This document shows positions 1-7,557 of a DNA stretch of 33,590 nucleotides, piece by piece (position 1 is the stretch's first letter; the number at the start of each line of letters is the position of its first letter). The translations under genes were made by a program, and so were the position numbers. The stretch covers positions 1 to 33,590 of IMG/VR virus record IMGVR_UViG_3300042938_000498. One strand, written 5' to 3'. The notes beneath the pieces are model-generated. The model was not told where the DNA came from, did no database searches, and worked only from the letters and a program-made list of their open reading frames with translations. Origin of the DNA: a virus.

Positions 1-250
1 AGTTCAGTTGCAGGTGGTAAAGAATTAAAAGCAATATTTGCTGCAGTTAGTACAGTAGGAGAACAAGTAAAAGACGCAATGTTTGGATTAGGTAGAGCTT
101 TAATTGGAGTAACTACTGCTGCATATAAATTTATAACTTTAGATTTTAAAGGTGCTGCTGAAAGTATGAAAGAAGCTAATAGAGAAGCTACTAATTCATA
201 TAAACAATTAGGAAATGCAGTAGATGGAACAACTGCTAAAATAGTTTACA
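1..250. repeat. Genome-end overlap, left copy
   Basis: These bases recur at 33341-33590 with six mismatches (window positions 7, 105-108 and 123). Reading from the right end into position 1 keeps the tape measure frame open, so this is the point where the assembly closes on itself and not a second gene copy. The implied unit is 33,340 bp. Confidence 0.9.
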
Positions 251-1566
251 ATCTAACAAAGCAACAACAAGCGAATGACAAAGCTAAAAAGATGCAAGCA
301 GTAACACAATCTGAAACTAATAAATTACTTGTTCAATCACGTGAAATATTAACTGATGAAACTGCAAGTATAAACGCAAAGAAAAAGGCTTTAGCAGAAG
401 TTACAAAAGCAGAAATAGCATCAAGTAAAGAAAAAACAAGAATTGCTGCTGAAGATTTAAGAATATTAAAAGATAAAGCAAAAGCACTTGGTGGTGAAGC
501 TGAAAAGAAAATGAAAGGAGAAATCAGAGAAGCTACTATTGCATTAAATGAAGCAGAAACTGATAATGCAATGACAGGTATAAAACTTAACAAACAAAAG
601 AAAATGTTAGGTCGTCAGGAAGCAGCAGACGCAAAAGAAAAAAACGATGCAATAATAGCTTCTAATAAAGAAGTTGCTGACAAAAGAATAGCACAGTTAA
701 AAATAGAAGAAGATGAAAGAAAAAGAATAGCAAAAGAAAATTTAGATGCTATGATGGCATCTGCAAAAGAGGTATCTGATAAAGAAAAAGCATTAAGAGA
801 GGCACAAGAAACACCTGCACAAAAAGAAGAAAGAGAATATCAAGAATGGTTAGTTAAATATCAATCCAATAATCTTAGTACGGAATTATTAGATAAGGCA
901 CATCAAGACTTTTTAACCAAACAAAAAGAAGAAGCCGATGCATTAAAAAAAGATAAAGAAACAAAAGCAGAAGAAGATGCAAAAGCAAAAAGAGATAGAT
1001 TAGCACAAGATGAAATAGATGCTCAAAAAAGAAAATATGAAGCATTATCTTTAGTAACACAAGGAGGAATGAATTTACTTGCTGCTTTGCAAGATGCGGG
1101 AATAGCAAAAGGTAAAGCAGGACAAATGGCAATGAAAGCATTAACATTAGTTCAAATTGGAATAGATACTGCATCCGCATTTTCAAACGCAGTACCAATG
1201 GCAATTAAAGCTGGAGCAGAAGCTGCTAAATTAGCAGGGCCTGGAGCACCTATTGCTGGACCATTAGCGACTGCTGCATCTTATTTAAGTTCTGCTACAA
1301 TGATTGCATCCAATATAGCAAAAGCTAAAAAACTATTATCAAGTGGAGGAAGTGCTACACCTGCTTCAGGTGGCGGTGGTGGTGGTGGTGGTGCTGCTCC
1401 TGCTGCTCCATCATTTAACGTAGTAGGTGCAAGTCCTACAAATCAATTAGCACAAACAATAGGCAACCAACAGCAACAACCTATTAAGGCTTTTGTAGTA
1501 GCTAACGATGTTACAACACAACAAGGATTAGATAGAAACATAGTTTCAAGTGCAAGTATTGGGTAG
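1..1566 (+). CDS. Tail tape measure protein, C-terminal part
   Basis: The frame is open from base 1 and continues the gene that starts at 33020; joined across the ends the protein is 628 residues. Tape measure proteins fill the tail tube and set its length, and at about 1.5 angstrom per residue this predicts a tail near 90-95 nm. The part here has long Lys/Glu/Ala-rich helices likely to form coiled coil, then a hydrophobic Ala/Gly-rich stretch (window codons about 355-445), then eight consecutive glycines at 1369-1392. It ends in a Gln-rich tail with AFVVANDVTTQQ, an ending I associate with Bacteroidota phage tape measures. The internal ATG at 79 is not the start. The call rests on length, composition and context, not on a catalytic motif. 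Confidence 0.85.
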   Translation, partial: SSVAGGKELKAIFAAVSTVGEQVKDAMFGLGRALIGVTTAAYKFITLDFKGAAESMKEANREATNSYKQLGNAVDGTTAKIVYNLTKQQQANDKAKKMQAVTQSETNKLLVQSREILTDETASINAKKKALAEVTKAEIASSKEKTRIAAEDLRILKDKAKALGGEAEKKMKGEIREATIALNEAETDNAMTGIKLNKQKKMLGRQEAADAKEKNDAIIASNKEVADKRIAQLKIEEDERKRIAKENLDAMMASAKEVSDKEKALREAQETPAQKEEREYQEWLVKYQSNNLSTELLDKAHQDFLTKQKEEADALKKDKETKAEEDAKAKRDRLAQDEIDAQKRKYEALSLVTQGGMNLLAALQDAGIAKGKAGQMAMKALTLVQIGIDTASAFSNAVPMAIKAGAEAAKLAGPGAPIAGPLATAASYLSSATMIASNIAKAKKLLSSGGSATPASGGGGGGGGAAPAAPSFNVVGASPTNQLAQTIGNQQQQPIKAFVVANDVTTQQGLDRNIVSSASIG

Positions 1567-1570
1567 TTTA

Positions 1571-1620
1571 TATACCCCCCCCTAAAAAAGACAATTCATT
1601 TTAGGGGGTATACCCTTTTT
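1571..1620 (+). terminator. C-tract/G-tract hairpin terminator, module copy 1
   Basis: TATA, eight C and TAAAA pair with TTTTA, five G and TATA, followed by CCCTTTTT. The stem sits five bases after the tape measure stop codon. The unequal C and G runs leave three C unpaired. A rho-independent terminator for the tail unit is the simplest reading. Confidence 0.75.
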
Positions 1621-1669
1621 ATTAAATTTTTTAAAAAAAAAGTAAATATATATATATAAAGAGTATAAA
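1621..1669 (+). repeat. A/T-rich tail of module copy 1
   Basis: The order is TAAA, a T-run, an A-run, then alternating TA and GAGTATAAA. The same order follows the hairpins near 11654 and 24374, and copies 1 and 3 share AGAGTATAAA. It may be an upstream promoter element or an easily melted site; its function is unknown. Confidence 0.6.
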
Positions 1670-1672
1670 TGC

Positions 1673-1695
1673 TTATTTAGAATTAGTCTAAATAA
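1673..1695. repeat. Inverted repeat upstream of late promoter A
   Basis: TTATTTAGA and TCTAAATAA form a perfect 9-bp inverted repeat around a 5-base loop. It lies between module copy 1 and the late promoter, where an operator would fit. There is no T-tract after it, so it is not a good terminator. Confidence 0.45.
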
Positions 1696-1703
1696 AAATA
1701 GTG

Positions 1704-1737
1704 TGAAACAAAAACAGGGTTTTATTGTTATAGTATT
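1704..1737 (+). promoter_or_regulatory. Late promoter A (TGAAACAA-N12-ATTGTTAT)
   Basis: TGAAACAA (1704-1711), 12 bases, then ATTGTTATAGTATT ending right at the ATG of the head protease gene. The same arrangement occurs at 4528, 27828 and 24975. Measured as TGAAAC-N17-GTTAT it resembles an ECF sigma promoter. If the G of GTTAT is about -11, transcription starts at the ATG and the message is leaderless. The role is inferred from repetition and position. Confidence 0.65.
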
Positions 1738-2310
1738 ATGAGTAAAAAAGTTTTTGAATTAGTATTGGATGAAGAACAGGATGGAGTCTTTGCAATTAGT
1801 TTAGTAAACCAACCTGCTATACAAGAAAATTGGATCGCATTATCAAAAGAGCATAAGATTGAATTTAAAGAAATTGAATCTAAAAAGAATATATTATTAG
1901 GTGCAGTTCTTATTCCGGATATGAAAATAGACAGAATGGGAGAAGACGGAGAAGTATACCAGGTATTTTTTAGTGGTGATACAATCCAAAAAACTGCACA
2001 TAAATTTATGAAAAACGGTTATCAATCGGAATCGACCTTACAACACAAGTCTAAAGTTGAAGGCGTAACAGTTGTTGAAACGTGGCTTAAAGAGGATATG
2101 GTAAATGATAAAAGTGTAATGTATGGATTTGATTATCCTATTAATACTTGGATGGTTGCTATATCAATTGACAATCCGGATATAAAAGATAAAGTTAAAT
2201 CTGGAGAAATCAAAGGATTTTCAATCGAAGGATTTTTTAACGAAAAATTAGAAATGTCTGAAGATGAATTATTGTATAACAAAATAAAAGATTTAATCAA
2301 TGGAGTTTAA
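1738..2310 (+). CDS. Prohead serine protease, XkdF-like
   Basis: A 190-residue protein resembling the XkdF family of putative phage head-maturation serine proteases. The N-terminus has the family's SLVNQPAI stretch, the core has GAVLIPD (55-61), and the candidate catalytic residues are His103 in LQHK and Ser162 in GFSIEGFF. Such proteases cleave scaffold and capsid precursors inside the prohead. The next gene is a scaffold candidate overlapping by 11 nt, followed by the capsid gene, which fits a maturation cassette. The ATG abuts the late promoter and is the only sensible start. I cannot tell whether it is catalytically active. Confidence 0.8.
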   Translation: MSKKVFELVLDEEQDGVFAISLVNQPAIQENWIALSKEHKIEFKEIESKKNILLGAVLIPDMKIDRMGEDGEVYQVFFSGDTIQKTAHKFMKNGYQSESTLQHKSKVEGVTVVETWLKEDMVNDKSVMYGFDYPINTWMVAISIDNPDIKDKVKSGEIKGFSIEGFFNEKLEMSEDELLYNKIKDLINGV

Positions 2311-2833
2311 AAACACATTAAACAAAATTAAAACACTTTTATCAATTGAGGTAAAATTAGAACAAATGACTTTAGTAGATGGTATTACCGTTTTAGAAGC
2401 TGAATCATTTGAGCCTGATTATTCAGTTGGTATAGTTACATCTGAAGGAATTGTTCCTGCTCCTATTGGAGAACACGAAACAATTGATGGAATGATTGTA
2501 GTAGTAGAAGTTGAAGGAATTATCAAAGAGGTAAAACCTGTAGCTACTGCTGAAACTGAAGAAGTAGAAGTTGAAGTTGAAGCTGCTGCTGAAGTTCCTG
2601 CAGTTAAAAAAGTAGTTGATACAATTACTAAAGAAACATTTTTTGCAGAAGTAAAAGTTGAGATTGAAAAAATAGAAGCTGAAAACAAAGCATTAAAAGT
2701 AGAATTAGAAGCGTTAAAAGTGGAATTAGCAGAAGCAGGAGCGAAAGCAATTGTAACTAATCCAGAACCAGCAGTAAATAGAGAGATGACTGCACTCGAA
2801 AAATTCAGATTAATTAAACAAAATTTAAAATAA
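2300..2833 (+). CDS. Probable capsid scaffold protein
   Basis: A 177-residue, very acidic protein between the protease and capsid genes. Residues 25-80 form a beta-type domain with GIVPAPIGEHETIDG. A Glu/Val/Ala-rich linker follows (about 82-105), then a helical heptad-like segment (about 112-147). It ends in a basic tail, LEKFRLIKQNLK. Acidic, helical proteins in this position are usually scaffolds removed by the prohead protease, and a basic C-terminal helix is often the capsid-binding part. The start ATG overlaps the end of the protease gene; Met23 is a possible alternative. Identification rests on composition and position. Confidence 0.55.
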   Translation: MEFKNTLNKIKTLLSIEVKLEQMTLVDGITVLEAESFEPDYSVGIVTSEGIVPAPIGEHETIDGMIVVVEVEGIIKEVKPVATAETEEVEVEVEAAAEVPAVKKVVDTITKETFFAEVKVEIEKIEAENKALKVELEALKVELAEAGAKAIVTNPEPAVNREMTALEKFRLIKQNLK

Positions 2834-2839
2834 TAAAAT

Positions 2840-3856
2840 ATGGCAATTTCTTATACTTCGGTAGACATTAGAGGAAAAGCAGTAGAACCTATCCTTGAGG
2901 AAGTTTTATTTGCAAACAAAACAATCGCTGATGGTTATGTTACATTTAACACAGACATCAAAGCAGGTACAATTTTTACTGAAGCATCAGTAGCAGTAAC
3001 TGCACAACTTTATACAGGTGCTGCACTTTCTAATAGTGGTTCAATGACCATTACAGATAGAGTAATTACACCTACTAAATTAGAGTACAAACAAACATTT
3101 TTACAAGAGTCTTTGAGAGCAGGTCGTTTTGGTCGTTCAATGAGTCCTGGTGCTTTTAACATTGAATCAAGCGAATTTGCTTCAACTGTATTGGCTCAAT
3201 ATGCTCCAAATGTTTCAGAAGATGCTGAATCTCAATTTTGGGGTGGTATTACTTCAGCTACAAAAACTGCTATTGCTGCTTTAACTCCAGGTTCTACTCA
3301 AGGATCTATGACTGCTGCTACTCAAACTGCAGTAGCTGCTTTGACTGCTGGACCAGTTGATGGTGTATTTGCAAAAGTTCTTTATGATAACGCTGCAGTA
3401 GGTGGATATATCAAAGTAACAGGTACTACTGTAACTGCTGCTAATATCGCTTCACAAATGGCACTTATTTATGCTGCTATTCCTGCAGAAAATTTGGCTG
3501 ATACAATCTCTCCGGTTGTTATCTATTGTCCAAGAGCTTGGAAACAATTAGCAAGAATAGCTAACAATGCAGTAGGTGCTGCTCAACAAATAAACTTCTT
3601 ATTTGATGGTCCATCTAATGACGCAAAATGTTTCTATAACGGTGTTGAGTTGTTGTTTTGTCCAACTCCAAATAACTTAATGGCTTATGCTCAAAGACCA
3701 GCAGCAGTATCTTGGAATACTGACTTGTTGGATGACGTAAACCGTTTTGAAATCGGAAAAACTGTTAATGATGGAGATACTCAATTTGTAAGAGCTATCT
3801 ATACTTTAGCTGCCAATGTTGGTCAAGCTACAAAAGGAGTTCTTTACGGAGGATAA
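2840..3856 (+). CDS. Major capsid protein
   Basis: A 338-residue protein directly after the protease and scaffold genes and before a strong terminator, the usual place for the most abundant head protein. Features include FLQESLRAGRFGRSMSPGAF (about 95-114), a central Ala/Thr-rich insertion and a C-terminal half with VIYCPRAWKQLARIANNA, typical of capsid-like proteins in Bacteroidota phages. An HK97-type fold is likely but not provable by eye. Residues 140-159 and 160-179 look like a tandem duplication (ATKTAIAALTPG against ATQTAVAALTAG). No long cleaved N-terminal delta domain is obvious, consistent with a separate scaffold. Confidence 0.75.
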   Translation: MAISYTSVDIRGKAVEPILEEVLFANKTIADGYVTFNTDIKAGTIFTEASVAVTAQLYTGAALSNSGSMTITDRVITPTKLEYKQTFLQESLRAGRFGRSMSPGAFNIESSEFASTVLAQYAPNVSEDAESQFWGGITSATKTAIAALTPGSTQGSMTAATQTAVAALTAGPVDGVFAKVLYDNAAVGGYIKVTGTTVTAANIASQMALIYAAIPAENLADTISPVVIYCPRAWKQLARIANNAVGAAQQINFLFDGPSNDAKCFYNGVELLFCPTPNNLMAYAQRPAAVSWNTDLLDDVNRFEIGKTVNDGDTQFVRAIYTLAANVGQATKGVLYGG

Positions 3857-3869
3857 TTAATAATAAATT

Positions 3870-3893
3870 AGGGGATGTAAAAGTCCCCTTTTT
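3870..3893 (+). terminator. Rho-independent terminator after the capsid gene
   Basis: AGGGGA (3870-3875) pairs with TCCCCT (3884-3889) around an 8-base loop, followed by a T-run. It should end much of the capsid transcription and lower expression of the next gene, which has no late promoter motif of its own. Confidence 0.8.
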
Positions 3894-3907
3894 AAAACTA
3901 TAAAACT

Positions 3908-4456
3908 ATGCCAGCAGAAGCGTTTACATTAGGCAGACTTGAGCCAACAAAATCAAGCGTAGGAGGCTTAAGAGCCGTTTATTTTATTTCAAGTGGATAT
4001 ATTACTCCTTCTACTTTTGTATATGGTACAACTACTTTATCTGATGCAATTGCGTCTAATAGTGGTTCTGCTACAATTACAGCAGTTAAATATGATTTGA
4101 AAGGAACAAATTCATTTGATCAAACTATGACAAGTTCACGTGAAAACGGAACAACATTTTTTGAGCAAAAATTAGCATTGCAACTTAAAAAAATGAGTGC
4201 TGCAAGTCATCAACAAATTAAACTTTTAGCTTATTCAAGACCACAGGCAATTATAGAAACAAACAATGGAGATTTATTCTTTGCAGGTTTGGAACAAGGA
4301 TTGGATGCTACAGGTGGAACAGTTGTTACAGGAGCTACAATGGGTGATCTATCCGGATATACTATCGAATTTGTAGGGATGGAAAAAATTGCTGCTAATT
4401 TCTTAACAGGTGCTATTACAACAGTAGTAGGTGGAACTATTACATCAGGAACTTAA
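3908..4456 (+). CDS. Probable major tail tube protein
   Basis: A 182-residue protein rich in Thr, Gly, Ala and Ser with no catalytic motif. The middle has YDLKGTNSFDQTMTSSRENG and the C-terminal part has GATMGDLSGYTIEFVGMEK, a beta-rich pattern I associate with tail tube subunits. A siphovirus needs an abundant tube protein and none of the other tail genes fits better. It is flanked by two terminators (3870 and 4499) and must be reached by readthrough past the first. A head decoration protein is the main alternative. Confidence 0.5.
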   Translation: MPAEAFTLGRLEPTKSSVGGLRAVYFISSGYITPSTFVYGTTTLSDAIASNSGSATITAVKYDLKGTNSFDQTMTSSRENGTTFFEQKLALQLKKMSAASHQQIKLLAYSRPQAIIETNNGDLFFAGLEQGLDATGGTVVTGATMGDLSGYTIEFVGMEKIAANFLTGAITTVVGGTITSGT

Positions 4457-4498
4457 ATCGCTTCCCATAAGAATAGCTTTTAAGTCTTTTTTTAAATT

Positions 4499-4528
4499 AC
4501 CCCTATTTTATTATAGGGGTTTTTTTTT
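4499..4528 (+). terminator. Rho-independent terminator before late promoter B
   Basis: ACCCCTAT (4499-4506) pairs with ATAGGGGT (4513-4520) around six bases, followed by nine T. The T-run ends in the first base of late promoter B, so one unit is insulated from the next without any spare DNA. Confidence 0.9.
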
Positions 4529-4561
4529 GAAACAATATAGGGTAAAAATTGTTATTATATT
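4528..4561 (+). promoter_or_regulatory. Late promoter B (TGAAACAA-N12-ATTGTTAT)
   Basis: TGAAACAA (4528-4535), 12 bases, then ATTGTTATTATATT directly before the ATG at 4562. The downstream box is identical to that of copy C at 27848. It should drive the portal, connector, fibre and lysis genes as one long unit ending at the hairpin at 11654. Confidence 0.7.
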
Positions 4562-4891
4562 ATGATTAAACTATTACAATCTACATATGCTCAACAAGTA
4601 TCTTTTATTCCTCGTAATATGGAAGCATATTCCATTACGTTAAGAAATGAAAGCACACAAGTAGAAACTGTAATACTACCATCTTTTTTTAGTAATGAAT
4701 ATTATTTAACTGCAACTACTGTATTCACTTTAGTTGAAAATCATTTTTATAATTTTACGGTTAAAGATATATCCGGTAATATAATATATTTAGATAAAAT
4801 TTTCTGCACTAATCAAACTGCAGATGATTATACAATTAATAATGGAGCATATGTAAACGCTGCTGCATCTGATACAATTTTTTATGAGTAG
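4562..4891 (+). CDS. Small virion-associated protein, unknown
   Basis: A 109-residue, probably all-beta protein. It has SITLRNESTQ (24-33), then LVENHFYNFTVKD and IFCTNQTADDYTINNGAY near the C-terminus. I recognise this as a recurrent type next to portal genes in Bacteroidota phages but know no function. It is the first gene after late promoter B and overlaps the portal gene by 8 nt, which argues for a virion or assembly role. No signal peptide or membrane segment is seen. Confidence 0.6.
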   Translation: MIKLLQSTYAQQVSFIPRNMEAYSITLRNESTQVETVILPSFFSNEYYLTATTVFTLVENHFYNFTVKDISGNIIYLDKIFCTNQTADDYTINNGAYVNAAASDTIFYE

Positions 4892-6659
4892 TAACAACAC
4901 TTTTGGATTAAAGAAAGCAGACACAATTGCTAACTCTAACCATATTATAGAATTAAAAGCTTACAATCCTCCAAAAGCGGTTGAGAATAGGCAAGAAGAT
5001 TGGGTTAAGTTTGGCGATAAAAATGATTACTATCAATTTTTGATAGATCGTTACAATAACTCTACGACTAATAACCAGGTTATTAATAATATTGTTAAAT
5101 TGATATTTGGTAAGGGATTAGACGCAAGGGATGCAGGAAGGAAACCAAATGAATATGCACAAATGAAAATGCTTTTTAGTAAAGAAACTACTAAAAGATC
5201 AGTAACTGATATGTATTTATTAGGTCAATGTGCATTACAAGTTATTTATGCTAAAAATAAAAAAAGTATAGTTGATGTTCAGCATATGCCGGTACATTTA
5301 TTAAGACCTCAAAAATGCAATAAAGAAGGAATAATTGAGAATTATTACTATTCAGATAATTGGGCAAATTTAATAGATTTTCCTCCTACATTAATACCAT
5401 CTTTTGGTAACGGAGATAGAACACTTGAGATATTAATGATTGGTAATTATACAATCGGTCAAAAATATTTTAGTTCAGTATCTTATTTAGGTGGTATTTC
5501 TTATGCTAAATTAGAAGAAGATATATCTGAATACTTAATTTCATTAGTTGAAACAGGATTTACACCATTAAAAATAATTAACTTTAACAATGGTATTCCA
5601 ACAGAGGACCAACAAAGAACTATAAATGATTCAGTAGTTAGCCAAACTACCGGAGCAAGTGGTAAAAAATTAATTGTTTCATTTAATTCAGATGAAAGCA
5701 AAAAAACTACTATTGATTCAGTTGGATTGGATAATGCAGCAAGTCAATATGGGTATTTAAGTACTGAAGCAAGGGATAAAATATTGTTATCTCACGGAGT
5801 TACTTCTGGATTGTTATTTGGTATTCATACTGCAAGTGGATTTAGTTCTAATGCAGATGAATTAAAGACCGCATTTGTATTATTTGATAATAATGTGGTA
5901 ATACCTAACCAAGAGCAATTTTGTGACGGTATAGATAAGATTTTAGCTTATAATGGTATTAGTTTAGATTTAACATTTAAACCATTAAATCCTTTAATTG
6001 ATGCAATGCATCCAGAAGATTTAACACCATTAAAAATGAGTGAAGAAGTACACGATCATTTTGATATTGATAGTTTAGAAGGAGAGTCTATTTCTGATGA
6101 ATGGGAATTAGTAGATAAAAGAGAATATTCAGATAAAAATATATCTATTGAAGATTGGGCAAATAATTTAATAGTTGAAAAGAAAACAACATTACAAAAA
6201 TTAGCCGATATAATTAAATCTAATCCAAGTGCTAAAAGTTATTTAGATAAAGATATTTATAAAGTACGTTATGAGTATGCTGCTCGTTATAATAAGCCTA
6301 ATTCACGTAATTTTTGTGTTAAAATGATGACACGTACTAATAACGGAGTAGTATATAGAAAAGAAGATATTGATCAGGCATCATTTCAAGGAGTTAATAA
6401 AGACTTTGGACACGAAGGTCAATCTTATTCTCTATTCAAATATAAAGGCGGTGTTGCTTGTTCCCATTATTGGAATGAAAACTTATATAGATTGAAAACA
6501 AAAACAGATGGAACTCCTTATGTAGATAAATCATTATCTTCAAGTCAAGAAGTTGATAGTATTGCAGGATATAAACCAACTCCAGCAGGATTAGCAGAGT
6601 CAAAAATAGCACCAATAGATATGCCAAATATAGGGCATCACCCAAATTATAAAGGATAA
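4884..6659 (+). CDS. Portal protein with extra C-terminal domain
   Basis: A 591-residue protein. Residues 1 to about 390 look like a portal, with DWVKFGDKNDYYQFLIDRYN near the start, a central part ending in KILLSHGVTSGLLFGI (299-314), and an acidic end. The portal forms the ring at the capsid vertex through which DNA enters and to which the tail attaches. Residues 420-590 form an added domain with NSRNFCVKMMTRT (473-485), FGHEGQSYS and GGVACSHYW, giving Cys478, His510, Cys526 and His528 as possible metal ligands. Its location after the capsid gene and far from the terminase is unusual. The start overlaps the previous gene; its stop overlaps the next start (TAATG). Confidence 0.75.
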   Translation: MSSNNTFGLKKADTIANSNHIIELKAYNPPKAVENRQEDWVKFGDKNDYYQFLIDRYNNSTTNNQVINNIVKLIFGKGLDARDAGRKPNEYAQMKMLFSKETTKRSVTDMYLLGQCALQVIYAKNKKSIVDVQHMPVHLLRPQKCNKEGIIENYYYSDNWANLIDFPPTLIPSFGNGDRTLEILMIGNYTIGQKYFSSVSYLGGISYAKLEEDISEYLISLVETGFTPLKIINFNNGIPTEDQQRTINDSVVSQTTGASGKKLIVSFNSDESKKTTIDSVGLDNAASQYGYLSTEARDKILLSHGVTSGLLFGIHTASGFSSNADELKTAFVLFDNNVVIPNQEQFCDGIDKILAYNGISLDLTFKPLNPLIDAMHPEDLTPLKMSEEVHDHFDIDSLEGESISDEWELVDKREYSDKNISIEDWANNLIVEKKTTLQKLADIIKSNPSAKSYLDKDIYKVRYEYAARYNKPNSRNFCVKMMTRTNNGVVYRKEDIDQASFQGVNKDFGHEGQSYSLFKYKGGVACSHYWNENLYRLKTKTDGTPYVDKSLSSSQEVDSIAGYKPTPAGLAESKIAPIDMPNIGHHPNYKG

Positions 6660-7216
6660 TGGCAAAAGCACTTTTTATAACTGATAAGGAATTAAAACAA
6701 ATGACTGTTTTAAATGGAAATATTGATCCGGATAAGACAAAACAATTTGTAATAATAGCACAAGATACGCATATTTTTAGCTATTTAGGTTCAAGATTAT
6801 ACGAAAAGATTAATAATGATATTGTTACCGGTACATTAACAGGTAATTATTTAACTTTATTAAATGATTATATAAAACCTATGACAATACAATGGTCAAT
6901 GGTGGAGATATTACCCTTCATTTCTTATACTATTGCTAATAAAGGAGTATTTAAGCACAATTCAGAGAATAGTACAGGAGTAGAAAAGTCAGAAATTGAT
7001 TATTTAGTTGAAAAACAAAGACAAATTGCACAAAATTATACTCAAAAATTCATTGATTATATGATTGTAAACTACACTTTGTTCCCAGAATACTATTTAG
7101 CAGAAACAGGAGATCAAATTCCATTTATGTCTGCTAACTTTGGAGGTTGGTTTTTGCCACAAACAACAAGTTTTCCCGATAATGCAGCAGGAGATTTTAG
7201 ATATAAAAACGATTAA
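6659..7216 (+). CDS. Head-tail connector protein (DUF6712-like)
   Basis: A 185-residue helical protein translated from a TAATG junction with the portal gene. The first part (FITDKELKQMTVLNGNID) and the middle (MTIQWSMVEILPFISYTIANKG, about residues 76-97) fit the small helical connector proteins that dock under the portal. I match it from memory to DUF6712 in Bacteroidota phages. Position just after the portal supports a head-completion role. It ends in a Phe/Asn/Gly-rich tail of unknown use. Confidence 0.6.
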   Translation: MAKALFITDKELKQMTVLNGNIDPDKTKQFVIIAQDTHIFSYLGSRLYEKINNDIVTGTLTGNYLTLLNDYIKPMTIQWSMVEILPFISYTIANKGVFKHNSENSTGVEKSEIDYLVEKQRQIAQNYTQKFIDYMIVNYTLFPEYYLAETGDQIPFMSANFGGWFLPQTTSFPDNAAGDFRYKND

Positions 7217-7219
7217 GAT

Positions 7220-7555
7220 ATGGCTTTAGACTTTACACACATAAAAGGGGATTCATTTGAAGCAGTAAATTTTGCATTACTTGTTAATACGGTGGCTTTA
7301 AATTTAACCGGATGCACATTAAGAATGCAGTTAAGAAAAGAGTACGGAGGAATAGTTTATTTATCACTTACATCTGTTGCAAGTGCAGGAATAACTATTA
7401 CAAATGCTACTACTGGTTTATTTAGAATTAATAAACAAATAATTAATATTGATGCAAATAATTATATTTATGACATTGAATTAATAAAAGCAGATGGCAC
7501 TGTTAAGACTTATATAAGTGGTAATTTTTATGTAACTAATGACGTAACACGATAG
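7220..7555 (+). CDS. Small beta-rich tail or fibre-associated protein
   Basis: A 111-residue protein with FTHIKGDSFEAVNFAL at the start, LTGCTLRMQLRKEYGG in the middle and GNFYVTNDVTR at the end. The alternating polar and hydrophobic pattern suggests an immunoglobulin-like or BppU N-terminal-like beta sandwich, as found in baseplate proteins next to fibres. It sits between the connector and the fibre genes with gaps of 3 and 2 nt. The function is inferred from fold type and position. Confidence 0.45.
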   Translation: MALDFTHIKGDSFEAVNFALLVNTVALNLTGCTLRMQLRKEYGGIVYLSLTSVASAGITITNATTGLFRINKQIINIDANNYIYDIELIKADGTVKTYISGNFYVTNDVTR

Positions 7556-7557
7556 TA

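Noticed and set aside
101-123. Diversity-generating retroelement variable site at the end mismatches
   Set aside because: No reverse transcriptase or template repeat is present and the changes are not limited to adenines.
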